Assembly (NCBI GenBank): GCA_000715635.1
Contig: KL569195.1
Span: forward strand, 4,748 to 9,757
DNA length: 5,010 nt
Source: Streptomyces violaceus
Lineage (GTDB): Bacteria > Actinomycetota > Actinomycetes > Streptomycetales > Streptomycetaceae
Direction of reading: 5' to 3'
Numbering within the stretch: the first letter of the stretch is position 1; every line of letters begins with the position of its first letter. A model generated the notes under the pieces. It searched no databases. It saw nothing but the letters and a program-made list of their open reading frames with translations, and was not told the DNA's origin. The position numbers and the translations under genes are program-made. This document shows, piece after piece, positions 1 through 5,010 of this stretch.

Positions 1-1
1 C

Positions 2-775
2 CCGGACCTGTCGCTGCTGGCGATCGGACTGGCCTGCCACATCCAGTCCCTTCCCACCGGCGCCCCCATCGGCATCAAGACCCTCGCCGCCCGCTTCCCC
101 GAGGGCACGACCCGGATCGCCGCCGCCCTGCGCGAGCTAGAGGCCCACGGCTACCTGAGCCGCACCCGCGAACGCACCCCGACCGGCCGGATCGTCACCC
201 GCACGGTCTCCTGCAACCAGCCCGGCCGACGCGATGCCACGTCCGAAACGAGCGAGGCACCCAAGCCCCCGGCCCGCCGCGCGGCCACCGCCCCGCAGCA
301 GAAACCGCAACGCCGCCGCGCCCTCCCCGCCGTACCGAAGCCCTCGTACAGCTCCCCCACCCTCCTCCACACAGCCACCGATGTCCTCGCCGGCCTCCGC
401 CGCACGGACCCCCGCCTCCTCCTCTCCGCCACCGACGCCGAACACCTCGCCCCCGGCGTCGCCGCCTGGCTGGAGCGGGACCTGACCCCCACCGCCGTAC
501 GCCACGCCCTGACCAGCGACCTGCCTGACGAGCCCCTGCACCGCCCGGCAGCCCTCCTTGCCCACCGTCTGACCGCCCAGCTGCCGCCACCACCCCCGTT
601 CCACGCCCCGGCGCCCACAAGCACACCCGTAGCCACCCGCCATCCGCTCAGAAACTGCGACGGCTGCGACCGCGGCTTCCGCTCCCCGGAGCCCGGCCGC
701 TGCCGCGACTGCGAAGCCGCTCAGGAACACGTGCCCCCTCCCGCTGAGGCGCGGCCGGTCGGCCAACATGGATGA
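2..775 (+). CDS. Winged-helix DNA-binding protein with C-terminal CxxC/CxxC knuckle (5' partial)
   Basis: The reading frame is open from base 2 to a TGA at 773-775 (257 visible codons), so the start lies off the left edge. Visible residues 1-70 look like a winged helix-turn-helix: a hydrophobic helix (LSLLAIGLACHIQSL), a second unit (IGIKTLAARFPEG), a recognition-like helix (TRIAAALRELEAHGYL) and a basic beta-wing (SRTRERTPTGRIVTRTVS). Residues 80-115 are a Pro/Ala/Arg linker. Residues 120-195 are a helical segment of unknown role. Residues 219-237 contain CDGC and CRDC, a probable zinc-binding knuckle. This order matches a helix-turn-helix family that is common and often multi-copy in Streptomyces; that is recalled, not searched. 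It probably acts as a cytoplasmic transcription regulator, with unknown targets. Its stop overlaps the next gene's ATG by 8 nt, so the two may be co-transcribed. A long minus-strand ORF over the same bases is a GC-bias shadow. Confidence 0.85.
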   Translation, partial: PDLSLLAIGLACHIQSLPTGAPIGIKTLAARFPEGTTRIAAALRELEAHGYLSRTRERTPTGRIVTRTVSCNQPGRRDATSETSEAPKPPARRAATAPQQKPQRRRALPAVPKPSYSSPTLLHTATDVLAGLRRTDPRLLLSATDAEHLAPGVAAWLERDLTPTAVRHALTSDLPDEPLHRPAALLAHRLTAQLPPPPPFHAPAPTSTPVATRHPLRNCDGCDRGFRSPEPGRCRDCEAAQEHVPPPAEARPVGQHG

Positions 776-1388
776 ATCCCCCTTTCACCTGACAGGACCT
801 CCCTTGCTGCCCTCGTCCGCCGCGAACGGTTTCCTTCCTCAAGGCCGGTACTCCGTCTCCTTCGACGAGGCGGCGGAGATGCTGGTCAACGCCCCGGAGT
901 TCGAGGAATCCTCGACACGCACACAGCTGTGGGACGGCCTCCATGACTATCTCGACCCCTTCCTGACCCTGGAGGACGAATACGCGGCTGCCCTCGACGG
1001 CCTCACCCTCATCCACAGGCTGTGGCTCGGTGGCAGCTTCGTCAGCACCAAGCTCGACCCCGGCAACATCGATGCCACGCTTCTGGTCGACACGCGGGCC
1101 GAGCGCGTCGTGCGCGGAAGACCCGGGTCGAAATGGCTGACCACCGCCTTCCAGAGTCGGGCCAGGTTGAAGGAGAAGTTCGGCGTCTCGCCGCTTCGCA
1201 TCGGGTACCGGCCCGTTGCCCATATCTTCGAGCAGGAGCGCTTCACGCTCGACGAACGGACATACTTCACACAACGGGGTGTGTGGGACGACTGGTGGCA
1301 GCGTTGCAGACTGCCCGACCGGAAGGACCGCTCACCGTCCGAAGAGAGTGCCACCCCGGCACGCGGTTATCTGGAGGTGCGACTGTGA
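768..1388 (+). CDS. DUF6932-type, nucleotidyltransferase-fold-like protein
   Basis: The 206-residue protein begins with a segment typical of DUF6932 (PPLLPSSAANGFLPQGRYSV, residues 11-30, the 'LPPG' type). It then has GGSFVSTKLDPGNIDATLLVD at residues 88-108. This resembles the core of minimal nucleotidyltransferases, where a G-S is followed some ten residues later by D-x-D in a beta strand. Here the first acidic position is Asn100 and only Asp102 fits, so metal-dependent catalysis may be weakened or lost. The C-terminal part (GVWDDWWQRCR, residues 171-181) is aromatic and basic. No signal peptide or membrane segment is seen, so it is probably cytoplasmic. The ATG at 768 has no convincing Shine-Dalgarno sequence. 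An in-frame TTG at 804 lies 6 nt after AGGA and is a possible alternative start, leaving the 'LPQG' motif intact. The gene overlaps the next one by 4 nt. Family assignment is by motif memory; substrate and function are unknown. Confidence 0.75.
   Translation: MDESPFHLTGPPLLPSSAANGFLPQGRYSVSFDEAAEMLVNAPEFEESSTRTQLWDGLHDYLDPFLTLEDEYAAALDGLTLIHRLWLGGSFVSTKLDPGNIDATLLVDTRAERVVRGRPGSKWLTTAFQSRARLKEKFGVSPLRIGYRPVAHIFEQERFTLDERTYFTQRGVWDDWWQRCRLPDRKDRSPSEESATPARGYLEVRL
1373..1378 (+). promoter_or_regulatory. Ribosome binding site setting the GTG start at 1385
   Basis: GGAGGT lies 6 nt before the GTG at 1385-1387, inside the last codons of the preceding gene. It is the strongest Shine-Dalgarno match near the junction and decides the start of the downstream gene. 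The same frame stays open upstream to at least 1022, but those codons lie inside the preceding gene in another frame. Confidence 0.75.
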
Positions 1389-2317
1389 CCGGCGACAGCT
1401 GGCGTGAGCGCAGGCGCGCGCTCCTGGACGACGACCCTGCCGAGGCCGAGCGCGCCGCACGTCTCCTCGAAGCGTTGGGCACAGAGAACCGGGACGACGA
1501 GGAGATCGAGGCAGAACACCGGGCCGGTCGGCTGGCCGCGGCACGCGAGTACGCCCCGGACGCCCGGCTCGAAGAGGAACTTCAGCTGCGGCTGACCGGT
1601 CCGGACACCGACGGCGGCGCCCTCCGCTTCCAGTGGGGCGACGCCCTGCTCGAACCCGTGGAGCACATGGTCTCCGTCGCCGCGGGCACCCCGGTACGAC
1701 TGGAACTCACCGGGATCTCCGCAGGCAGCACCGTCGTGCACGCCCGACCCGTCGTCGCTCCCACCGAGTCCGGCGACCTCGACACCCTGGACGCTCCCGC
1801 CGCATCCGCCGCTTCCACAGGCCTCGGCACCCTCACCACGCTGCTCGACGCTCTGGAGTCTGAGCACGACATCCGCGAATGGGCAAGGCTGTTCGACGCG
1901 GTGGAGGCGCTATCCCGGGCACTGAGCCGGTACGAACTGAACCTGGGCGTGACCTGGTACGACGCAGACGGCCACATGCGCCGCGCCCGGCTGACAGAGC
2001 GGGGCAGGCACTACGTGAAACGGCTCCGGGAGACCAGGGACCGTGATCAGGAGATCACCATCTCCGGACGCATCACGGAATTGCGCGAGAGCGGCCTGGT
2101 GAAGGTGAAGACGGGCACAGCCAAGAACGCGCCCGCGTACGACGTCCGCTTCGAGGAGCCTGGGGAACTGCTGCGCATGCGCCCCGGCCTCGGAGACAAC
2201 GTCCACTTCAGGGTCCGTTTCCGGCAGCAGCTGGACTCCATGGGCATCGCACGGTCCACGGAATACACGTACCTCGGGCCTGCCGCGGAACAGACGTCCC
2301 TTCCGCTCGAACCGTAG
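1385..2317 (+). CDS. Hypothetical protein coupled to the DUF6932-type gene
   Basis: I do not recognise a named family. The GTG start forms a GTGA overlap with the upstream stop and is preceded by GGAGGT, giving 310 residues. The N-terminus (residues 1-70) is highly charged and probably helical, rich in Glu, Arg and Ala (for example EAERAARLLEALGTENRDDEE). Residues 78-125 look beta-rich (GTPVRLELTGISAGSTVVHA), followed by an Ala/Ser/Asp linker (130-147). Residues 148-215 look helical (LTTLLDALESEHDIREWARL). Residues 222-298 form a run of predicted strands (ITISGRITELRESGLVKVKT, then NVHFRVRFRQQ and STEYTYLG) that resembles a small OB-like or S1-like beta barrel. No signal peptide, transmembrane helix or obvious catalytic motif is present. 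The tight coupling suggests it acts together with the upstream nucleotidyltransferase-like protein, perhaps as a partner or nucleic-acid-binding subunit; that role is inference. Confidence 0.8.
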   Translation: MTGDSWRERRRALLDDDPAEAERAARLLEALGTENRDDEEIEAEHRAGRLAAAREYAPDARLEEELQLRLTGPDTDGGALRFQWGDALLEPVEHMVSVAAGTPVRLELTGISAGSTVVHARPVVAPTESGDLDTLDAPAASAASTGLGTLTTLLDALESEHDIREWARLFDAVEALSRALSRYELNLGVTWYDADGHMRRARLTERGRHYVKRLRETRDRDQEITISGRITELRESGLVKVKTGTAKNAPAYDVRFEEPGELLRMRPGLGDNVHFRVRFRQQLDSMGIARSTEYTYLGPAAEQTSLPLEP

Positions 2318-2331
2318 GCCTGTCCGCTCTT

Positions 2332-2357
2332 CCGGACCGTCGCCGACGGCGGTCCGG
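2332..2357 (+). terminator. Probable intrinsic terminator after the coupled pair
   Basis: An 11-bp stem (CCGGACCGTCG at 2332-2342 pairing with CGGCGGTCCGG at 2347-2357, with one T-G wobble) closes on a CCGA tetraloop. It begins 14 nt after the TAG stop at 2315-2317. No T-tract follows, which is common for actinomycete terminators. It would end or attenuate the + strand operon before the small ORF at 2382. Confidence 0.55.
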
Positions 2358-2381
2358 GATACCTGGAGAGAGCTGGAGAAA

Positions 2382-2639
2382 ATGGTCGGCACTTACTTCC
2401 CGGGCAGGGGAACCCTCTTCGAGGAGACGTACCTGGAGGGCAAGGCTGAGGGCAAGGCACAAGGCAGGGCAGAAGATCGCACAGCGCTCATCCTCCGTGT
2501 GCTGGAGAAGCGTGGCATCGACATCCCCGAGGACACCCGCGACCGCATCACCTCCTGCACCGACCTCGACACCCTCACGCTCTGGTTCGACCGCTCCCTG
2601 ACGGCCGGCACGGCAGAGGACCTCTTCGCCGAGGAGTGA
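2382..2639 (+). pseudogene. C-terminal remnant of an Rpn / PD-(D/E)XK-type protein
   Basis: The ORF encodes 85 residues from ATG. Its layout matches the C-terminal tail of Rpn-like (recombination-promoting nuclease/putative transposase) proteins that are frequent in Streptomyces. It has an aromatic segment (TYFPGRGTLFEETYLEG), a Gly/Lys/Glu/Ala helical repeat (GKAEGKAQGRAE, about residues 20-32), and a small helical domain (LILRVLEKRGIDIPEDTRDR, ITSCTDLDTLTLWFDRSL, ending AEDLFAEE). The N-terminal nuclease domain with its PD...(D/E)xK residues is missing. The frame stays open just upstream of the ATG and reads AVRDTWRELEK, which also looks like family sequence, so the present ATG is probably internal to a once longer gene. 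A purine-rich GGAGAG at 2365-2370 could still allow translation. The alternative is a functional small protein made only of the tail. Family identity rests on memory of the tail, not on a search. Confidence 0.55.
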
Positions 2640-2654
2640 TCGCAGCCCAAGACG

Positions 2655-2690
2655 CCGGGGCCCGCTCCCAACCAAAGGAGCGGGCCCCGG
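2655..2690. terminator. Bidirectional terminator between convergent genes
   Basis: A perfect 14-bp inverted repeat (CCGGGGCCCGCTCC at 2655-2668, GGAGCGGGCCCCGG at 2677-2690) surrounds an 8-nt loop, CAACCAAA. It sits between the TGA of the + strand remnant (ending 2639) and the TGA of the - strand transporter (2703-2705), so it can stop transcription from both sides. No T-tract is present on either side. Confidence 0.85.
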
Positions 2691-2702
2691 AGGCTGTTCG
2701 GG

Positions 2703-4058
2703 TCAGCGCGCCTCGCCCACGGCCGGCTTCGCCGTCACCGTCGTCGCGCGGTCCCCGGAGCCGCCTTGCGGGCCCCGGTTGGTGTGCCGTACGAACGCCA
2801 CCCCCAGCACCGCCAGGATCGACGCCGCCGAGAGCGTGTAGAGGCCGCCGTTCGTGCTGCCCGTCGTGTCCTTCAGGTACCCGAACAACGTCGGCGAGAC
2901 GAAACCGCCCAGGTTGCCGATGGAATTGACCAGGGCCAGCCCCGGCGCGGCGATCTTCAGGTCGAGGCCCGACTGGGCCATCGGCCAGAACAGCGTGGCC
3001 GCGCACTTGCCGCCGACCGCGGCCAGTGTGAGGGCGATGAGGCCGAACCAGGGCGAGCCGAGGGTGGCGAGGAACGTGCCGATGGCGGACAGGACCAGGG
3101 CGATCGCCAGGTAGGGGCGGCGGTCCGGGGCCCGGTCGGTGAAGTGGCTCATCGTGTACATCGCGATGACGGCACAGACCCACGGGATCGCCGACAGCAG
3201 CCCGATCTGGAAGGGCGACAGTCCGCCGATCTCCTCCACCAGGCTCGGCAGCCAGAAGGTGATCGCGTACCCGGTGAGGGCCATCGCGAAGAACACCGCT
3301 GTCAGGACGGCGACCTGCGGGTGGAAGATCAGCTTCATCCGCGACACCGAGGGGGCACGGTCCCGCGCCTCCTTGTCCCGGGCCACCGCATCGCTCAGCG
3401 CGTCCTTCTCCTCCTGCGTGAGCCACTTGGCGTCCTGGATCCGGGAGACGAGGAAGAACCCGGCGATGAAGCCGACCAGGATGGAGAAGGCTCCTTCGAG
3501 GGCGAACATCCAGCGCCAGCCGGCGATGCCGCCCGCGCCGTGCAGCTCCAGCAGCGCGCCCGTGATCGGGCCGGTCACGATGTACGCCGTCGCCGAGCCG
3601 CCCAGGAAGATCGCACTGGCCCGGCCCCGGCTGGAGTCCGGCAGCCACTGGGTGAAGTAGAGGAGCACACCGGGGAAGAAGCCGGCCTCCGCGACACCGA
3701 GCAGGAAGCGCAGGGAGTAGAACATCCACACGTTGTGGATGAAGCACATCGCCACGATCACCGCACCCCAGGTGATCATGATCCGGGTCAGCCAGACCCG
3801 GGCGCCGAGCCGCTCCAGGAGCATGTTGCTCGGCACCTCGAACAGGGCGTACCCGATGAAGAACAGGCCCGCCCCGAGGCCGTAGGCGGTGGCGCTGACT
3901 CCGACGTCGGCCCGCAGTTCGTTCTGGACGAAGCCCACGTTCGTCCGGTCCATCTGGTTGACCAGCAGCATCAGGACGAGGATCGGCAGCATGCGGCGCA
4001 GGAACTTGCTCACCGCTCGTTGCTCGGCCTCAGGTATGGCGGTCGCGGCTTCTGACAT
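2703..4058 (-). CDS. MFS transporter, anion:cation symporter type
   Basis: This 451-residue integral membrane protein has the length and pattern of the MFS anion:cation symporter group (phthalate, tartrate, hydroxyphenylacetate and glucarate type permeases). Family marks include NQMDRTNVGF in the first membrane segment (residues 34-43), YALFEVPSNMLLERLGAR across helix 2 and loop 2-3 (70-87), and RFLLGVAEAGFFPG in helix 4 (117-130). A cytoplasmic charged loop lies at about 205-243, and six more hydrophobic segments run from about 248 to 423, giving about twelve helices with both ends cytoplasmic. The start at 4058 is chosen because AAGGGAGA lies 5 nt upstream; an in-frame ATG at 4082 lacks such a site and falls inside the operator-like repeat. 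It probably imports an organic or aromatic acid with protons. The ring-cleavage dioxygenase encoded upstream on the same strand supports this, but the substrate cannot be read from sequence. A 429-codon ORF on the opposite strand is an antisense shadow. Confidence 0.93.
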   Translation of the reverse strand: MSEAATAIPEAEQRAVSKFLRRMLPILVLMLLVNQMDRTNVGFVQNELRADVGVSATAYGLGAGLFFIGYALFEVPSNMLLERLGARVWLTRIMITWGAVIVAMCFIHNVWMFYSLRFLLGVAEAGFFPGVLLYFTQWLPDSSRGRASAIFLGGSATAYIVTGPITGALLELHGAGGIAGWRWMFALEGAFSILVGFIAGFFLVSRIQDAKWLTQEEKDALSDAVARDKEARDRAPSVSRMKLIFHPQVAVLTAVFFAMALTGYAITFWLPSLVEEIGGLSPFQIGLLSAIPWVCAVIAMYTMSHFTDRAPDRRPYLAIALVLSAIGTFLATLGSPWFGLIALTLAAVGGKCAATLFWPMAQSGLDLKIAAPGLALVNSIGNLGGFVSPTLFGYLKDTTGSTNGGLYTLSAASILAVLGVAFVRHTNRGPQGGSGDRATTVTAKPAVGEAR

Positions 4059-4063
4059 CGTTG

Positions 4064-4071
4064 TCTCCCTT
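4064..4071 (-). promoter_or_regulatory. Ribosome binding site of the MFS gene
   Basis: On the minus strand AAGGGAGA precedes the ATG at 4058 by 5 nt (CAACG). This favours the 451-residue start over the in-frame ATG 24 nt further upstream. Confidence 0.75.
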
Positions 4072-4081
4072 GCTGTACACA

Positions 4082-4102
4082 TACGTGAACAGCAATCACG
4101 TA
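4082..4102. promoter_or_regulatory. Operator-like inverted repeat in the MFS leader
   Basis: TACGTGA (4082-4088) and TCACGTA (4096-4102) are perfect inverted copies separated by 7 nt. Their centres are 14 bp apart and the element spans 21 bp, about two helical turns, as expected for a dimeric regulator. Relative to the predicted transcription start near 4111 it lies at about +9 to +29, where a bound repressor would block elongation or initiation. The left arm is part of a 15-bp motif that recurs upstream of the promoter. No regulator gene for it is visible in the window. Confidence 0.6.
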
Positions 4103-4110
4103 CGCGTTCT

Positions 4111-4146
4111 CGAAGGGACCTTATGGAGGCCCGCCTTCCGGGTCAA
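4111..4146 (-). promoter_or_regulatory. Predicted HrdB-type promoter of the MFS gene
   Basis: On the minus strand TTGACC (4141-4146) is separated by exactly 17 nt from TAAGGT (4118-4123). Both are close to the vegetative actinomycete consensus (TTGACN and TAGGNT type). A start site about 7 nt beyond the -10 box would fall near 4111, leaving a leader of roughly 50 nt. The promoter is framed by operator-like sites on both sides, so the gene is probably induced by a ligand. Confidence 0.65.
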
Positions 4147-4160
4147 CGGATTGAGCAGAA

Positions 4161-4175
4161 GTACATATATGTGAA
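4161..4175. promoter_or_regulatory. Upstream operator-like site, repeat of 4075-4089
   Basis: GTACATATATGTGAA here matches GTACACATACGTGAA at 4075-4089 in 13 of 15 positions, in the same orientation, 86 bp apart. Both differences are C/T changes. The core ACATATATGT (4163-4172) is a perfect 10-bp palindrome. It lies about 15 nt upstream of the -35 box, a position suited to an activator or to a second repressor site for looping. Confidence 0.5.
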
Positions 4176-4176
4176 T

Positions 4177-4209
4177 GCGGGGCGGGCATCTCGTAGACGC
4201 CCGCCCCGC
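4177..4209 (-). terminator. Terminator after the dioxygenase gene
   Basis: A perfect 11-bp inverted repeat (GCGGGGCGGGC at 4177-4187, GCCCGCCCCGC at 4199-4209) with an 11-nt loop starts 12 nt after the dioxygenase stop codon on the minus strand. It separates the dioxygenase transcript from the MFS promoter, so the two genes are probably separate units although co-oriented. Confidence 0.75.
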
Positions 4210-4221
4210 GCACCCCGTCCG

Positions 4222-5010
4222 TCAGCTCGCGGAAGCCGACGCCGACGCGCCCGGCTGGACCGCGTCATCCGTGCCGTCGTGCGTCGCCTCGGGGTCGACG
4301 CCCAGGGTGAGGGTGGCGACGACGCCCTTGGCGATGGCGTTCTTCCGGTACTTGAGCTTCAGCAGCCCGCCCTCGGTCCCGTTGCCGGGGTAGATGGTGT
4401 CCTCGTCGAGGGTGGTGCGGGTCGTGGTGTTGGTGGAGTACGGCTCGGTCTCGGCGGAGGCCAGCACGGACTCCTCGTCGAAGAAGAGCTGGCCGGTGTG
4501 ACAGGTGGCGCCGCCCTCGTAACCGGCGTCGGTCCAGGTGCCGCCCACGTGCACCTTGGTGTGGATGTGCACGCAGCGGCCCTGGTACCAGCCGGGGAAG
4601 ACCGTACGGAACTCGACGAAGCCCCGCTTGTCCGTCCGCCAGGTGCCGCGCAGATAGCGCTCGTCGTCGGTGGGCTCCTGGTGGCCCCCACCGCCACCGC
4701 CCGGAGGCGGGCCGGTCGGGGTGCCGGTGGGCCTGCCGGTCGGCGTACCGGAGGGCGGCGTACCGCCCCCGCCGCCACTGCCCATGTCCTCGTAACCCGA
4801 GTACACGCCAAGCGCGTTGCAGTGCCAAATGTCGACGGCGGCGTTCGCGAGGGGCTTGCAGGTCTCGGAGTCGATCACCTTGAGGCGCAGGGTGAGCGGG
4901 ATGCCCTCCTGGTCCTCGGTGACGTCCCGGCGGAGCTTGTCCGCGTCGATGTAGTAGGGGCCCTCGGTGGTCTCGGAGGTCAGCTTGTAGCAGACCTCGC
5001 CGGAGCCGGC
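4222..5010 (-). CDS. Intradiol ring-cleavage dioxygenase (5' partial)
   Basis: The minus-strand frame is open from the right edge (5010) to TGA at 4222-4224, giving 262 visible residues without the N-terminus. Intradiol dioxygenases use non-haem Fe(III) to split catechols between the two hydroxyls, giving muconate-type acids. The family signature is complete: TEGPYY (residues 15-20), DIWHCNALGVYSGY with first ligand Tyr70, FRTVFPGWY with second ligand Tyr142, then RCVHIH with Arg145 and ligands His148 and His150, followed by CHTGQLFFDE. Between the first Tyr and the next strand is an insert of glycine runs and P-T-G-x repeats (visible residues 77-109). The C-terminus ends in an ASASASAS tail. 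Five cysteines (7, 51, 64, 146, 170) fit a protein folded outside the cytoplasm. Streptomyces homologues of this shape are known with export signals and act on catecholic compounds, but the signal region is off the window. The frame continues upstream of the GTG at 4878, which encodes an internal valine. Confidence 0.93.
   Translation of the reverse strand, partial: AGSGEVCYKLTSETTEGPYYIDADKLRRDVTEDQEGIPLTLRLKVIDSETCKPLANAAVDIWHCNALGVYSGYEDMGSGGGGGTPPSGTPTGRPTGTPTGPPPGGGGGGHQEPTDDERYLRGTWRTDKRGFVEFRTVFPGWYQGRCVHIHTKVHVGGTWTDAGYEGGATCHTGQLFFDEESVLASAETEPYSTNTTTRTTLDEDTIYPGNGTEGGLLKLKYRKNAIAKGVVATLTLGVDPEATHDGTDDAVQPGASASASAS
4684..4782 (-). repeat. Low-complexity Gly/Pro/Thr insert with 12-bp repeats
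   Basis: Within the dioxygenase gene, two glycine runs flank four tandem tetrapeptides (PSGT, PTGR, PTGT, PTGP) encoded by 12-bp units at 4708-4755. The third bases differ between units, so the copies are imperfect at DNA level. The insert separates two conserved parts of the catalytic domain and is most likely a flexible surface loop whose length can change by unit gain or loss. Confidence 0.75.

Noticed and set aside
137..769. 210-codon minus-strand ORF opposite the helix-turn-helix gene, with other ORFs nested in it
   Set aside because: Gly/Ala/Val/Arg-rich composition with no motif; the + strand frame has a winged helix and CxxC pairs, so this is a shadow.
1022..1384. N-terminal extension of the partner protein by an upstream start at 1022
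   Set aside because: This stretch lies wholly inside the preceding gene in another frame, reads as Arg/His-rich nonsense, and a strong Shine-Dalgarno sequence marks GTG 1385.
2655..2690. Perfect inverted repeat considered as an insertion-sequence end or attachment site
   Set aside because: It lies between two convergent stop codons, is compact with an 8-nt loop, and has no transposase or integrase nearby, so a terminator explains it.
2575..3747. 390-codon minus-strand ORF in another frame of the transporter gene
   Set aside because: The product is Arg/Pro/Gly-rich with no hydrophobic segments, while the overlapping same-strand frame encodes a full MFS protein.
2766..4055. Long (429-codon) + strand ORF opposite the transporter gene
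   Set aside because: Its product is an Arg/Gly/Asp/Gln-rich sequence without domains and lies antisense to a clearly recognisable MFS gene. It is the usual mirror frame of high-GC coding DNA.
4059..4082. Start of the transporter at the in-frame ATG 4082 (8 extra residues)
   Set aside because: No Shine-Dalgarno sequence precedes it, it lies in the operator-like repeat, and AAGGGAGA is well placed for the ATG at 4058.
4175..4393. 72-codon + strand ORF over the dioxygenase 3' end
   Set aside because: It is antisense to the dioxygenase C-terminus, lacks a ribosome binding site and starts within the terminator region.
4222..4878. Dioxygenase starting at GTG 4878
   Set aside because: The frame continues to the window edge and includes the conserved TEGPYY segment upstream, so this GTG is an internal valine.

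Overview
The window is high-GC DNA (roughly 70% by eye) with the strong G/C third-position bias, GTG start codon and short RBS-to-start spacing of a streptomycete or close actinomycete. Several proteins have the look of families common in Streptomyces: the winged-helix/zinc-knuckle protein, the 'EGKAEGKAQG' tail of Rpn-like nucleases, and the glycine-rich-insert intradiol dioxygenase. No rRNA, tRNA, CRISPR or complete mobile element is visible.

The left half (2-2639) reads on the + strand. A 5'-truncated helix-turn-helix protein with a C-terminal CxxC...CxxC knuckle overlaps by 8 nt a gene for a DUF6932-type, nucleotidyltransferase-fold-like protein. That gene overlaps by 4 nt (GTGA) a 310-residue protein of unknown function. 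The last two look translationally coupled and are the most likely accessory, poorly characterised system here. The DxD-like metal motif of the nucleotidyltransferase-like protein reads N-I-D instead of D-I-D. A GC-rich hairpin follows the pair. Next is an 85-codon ORF that looks like only the C-terminal tail of an Rpn/PD-(D/E)XK-type protein, probably a gene remnant. A perfect 14-bp hairpin then separates the two convergent halves.

The right half (2703-5010) reads on the - strand. In transcription order it holds the 3' part of an intradiol ring-cleavage dioxygenase gene, a terminator hairpin, a well-formed promoter flanked by repeated operator-like sites, and a complete MFS transporter of the anion:cation symporter type. 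The dioxygenase retains the Tyr/Tyr/His/His iron ligands and carries a Gly/Pro/Thr-rich insert. The likely theme is catechol or aromatic-acid metabolism: ring opening of a catecholic compound by an enzyme that is probably exported, with a separately regulated permease for an organic acid. The export and the substrate are inferences, because the N-terminus is off the window and no residue fixes the ligand.
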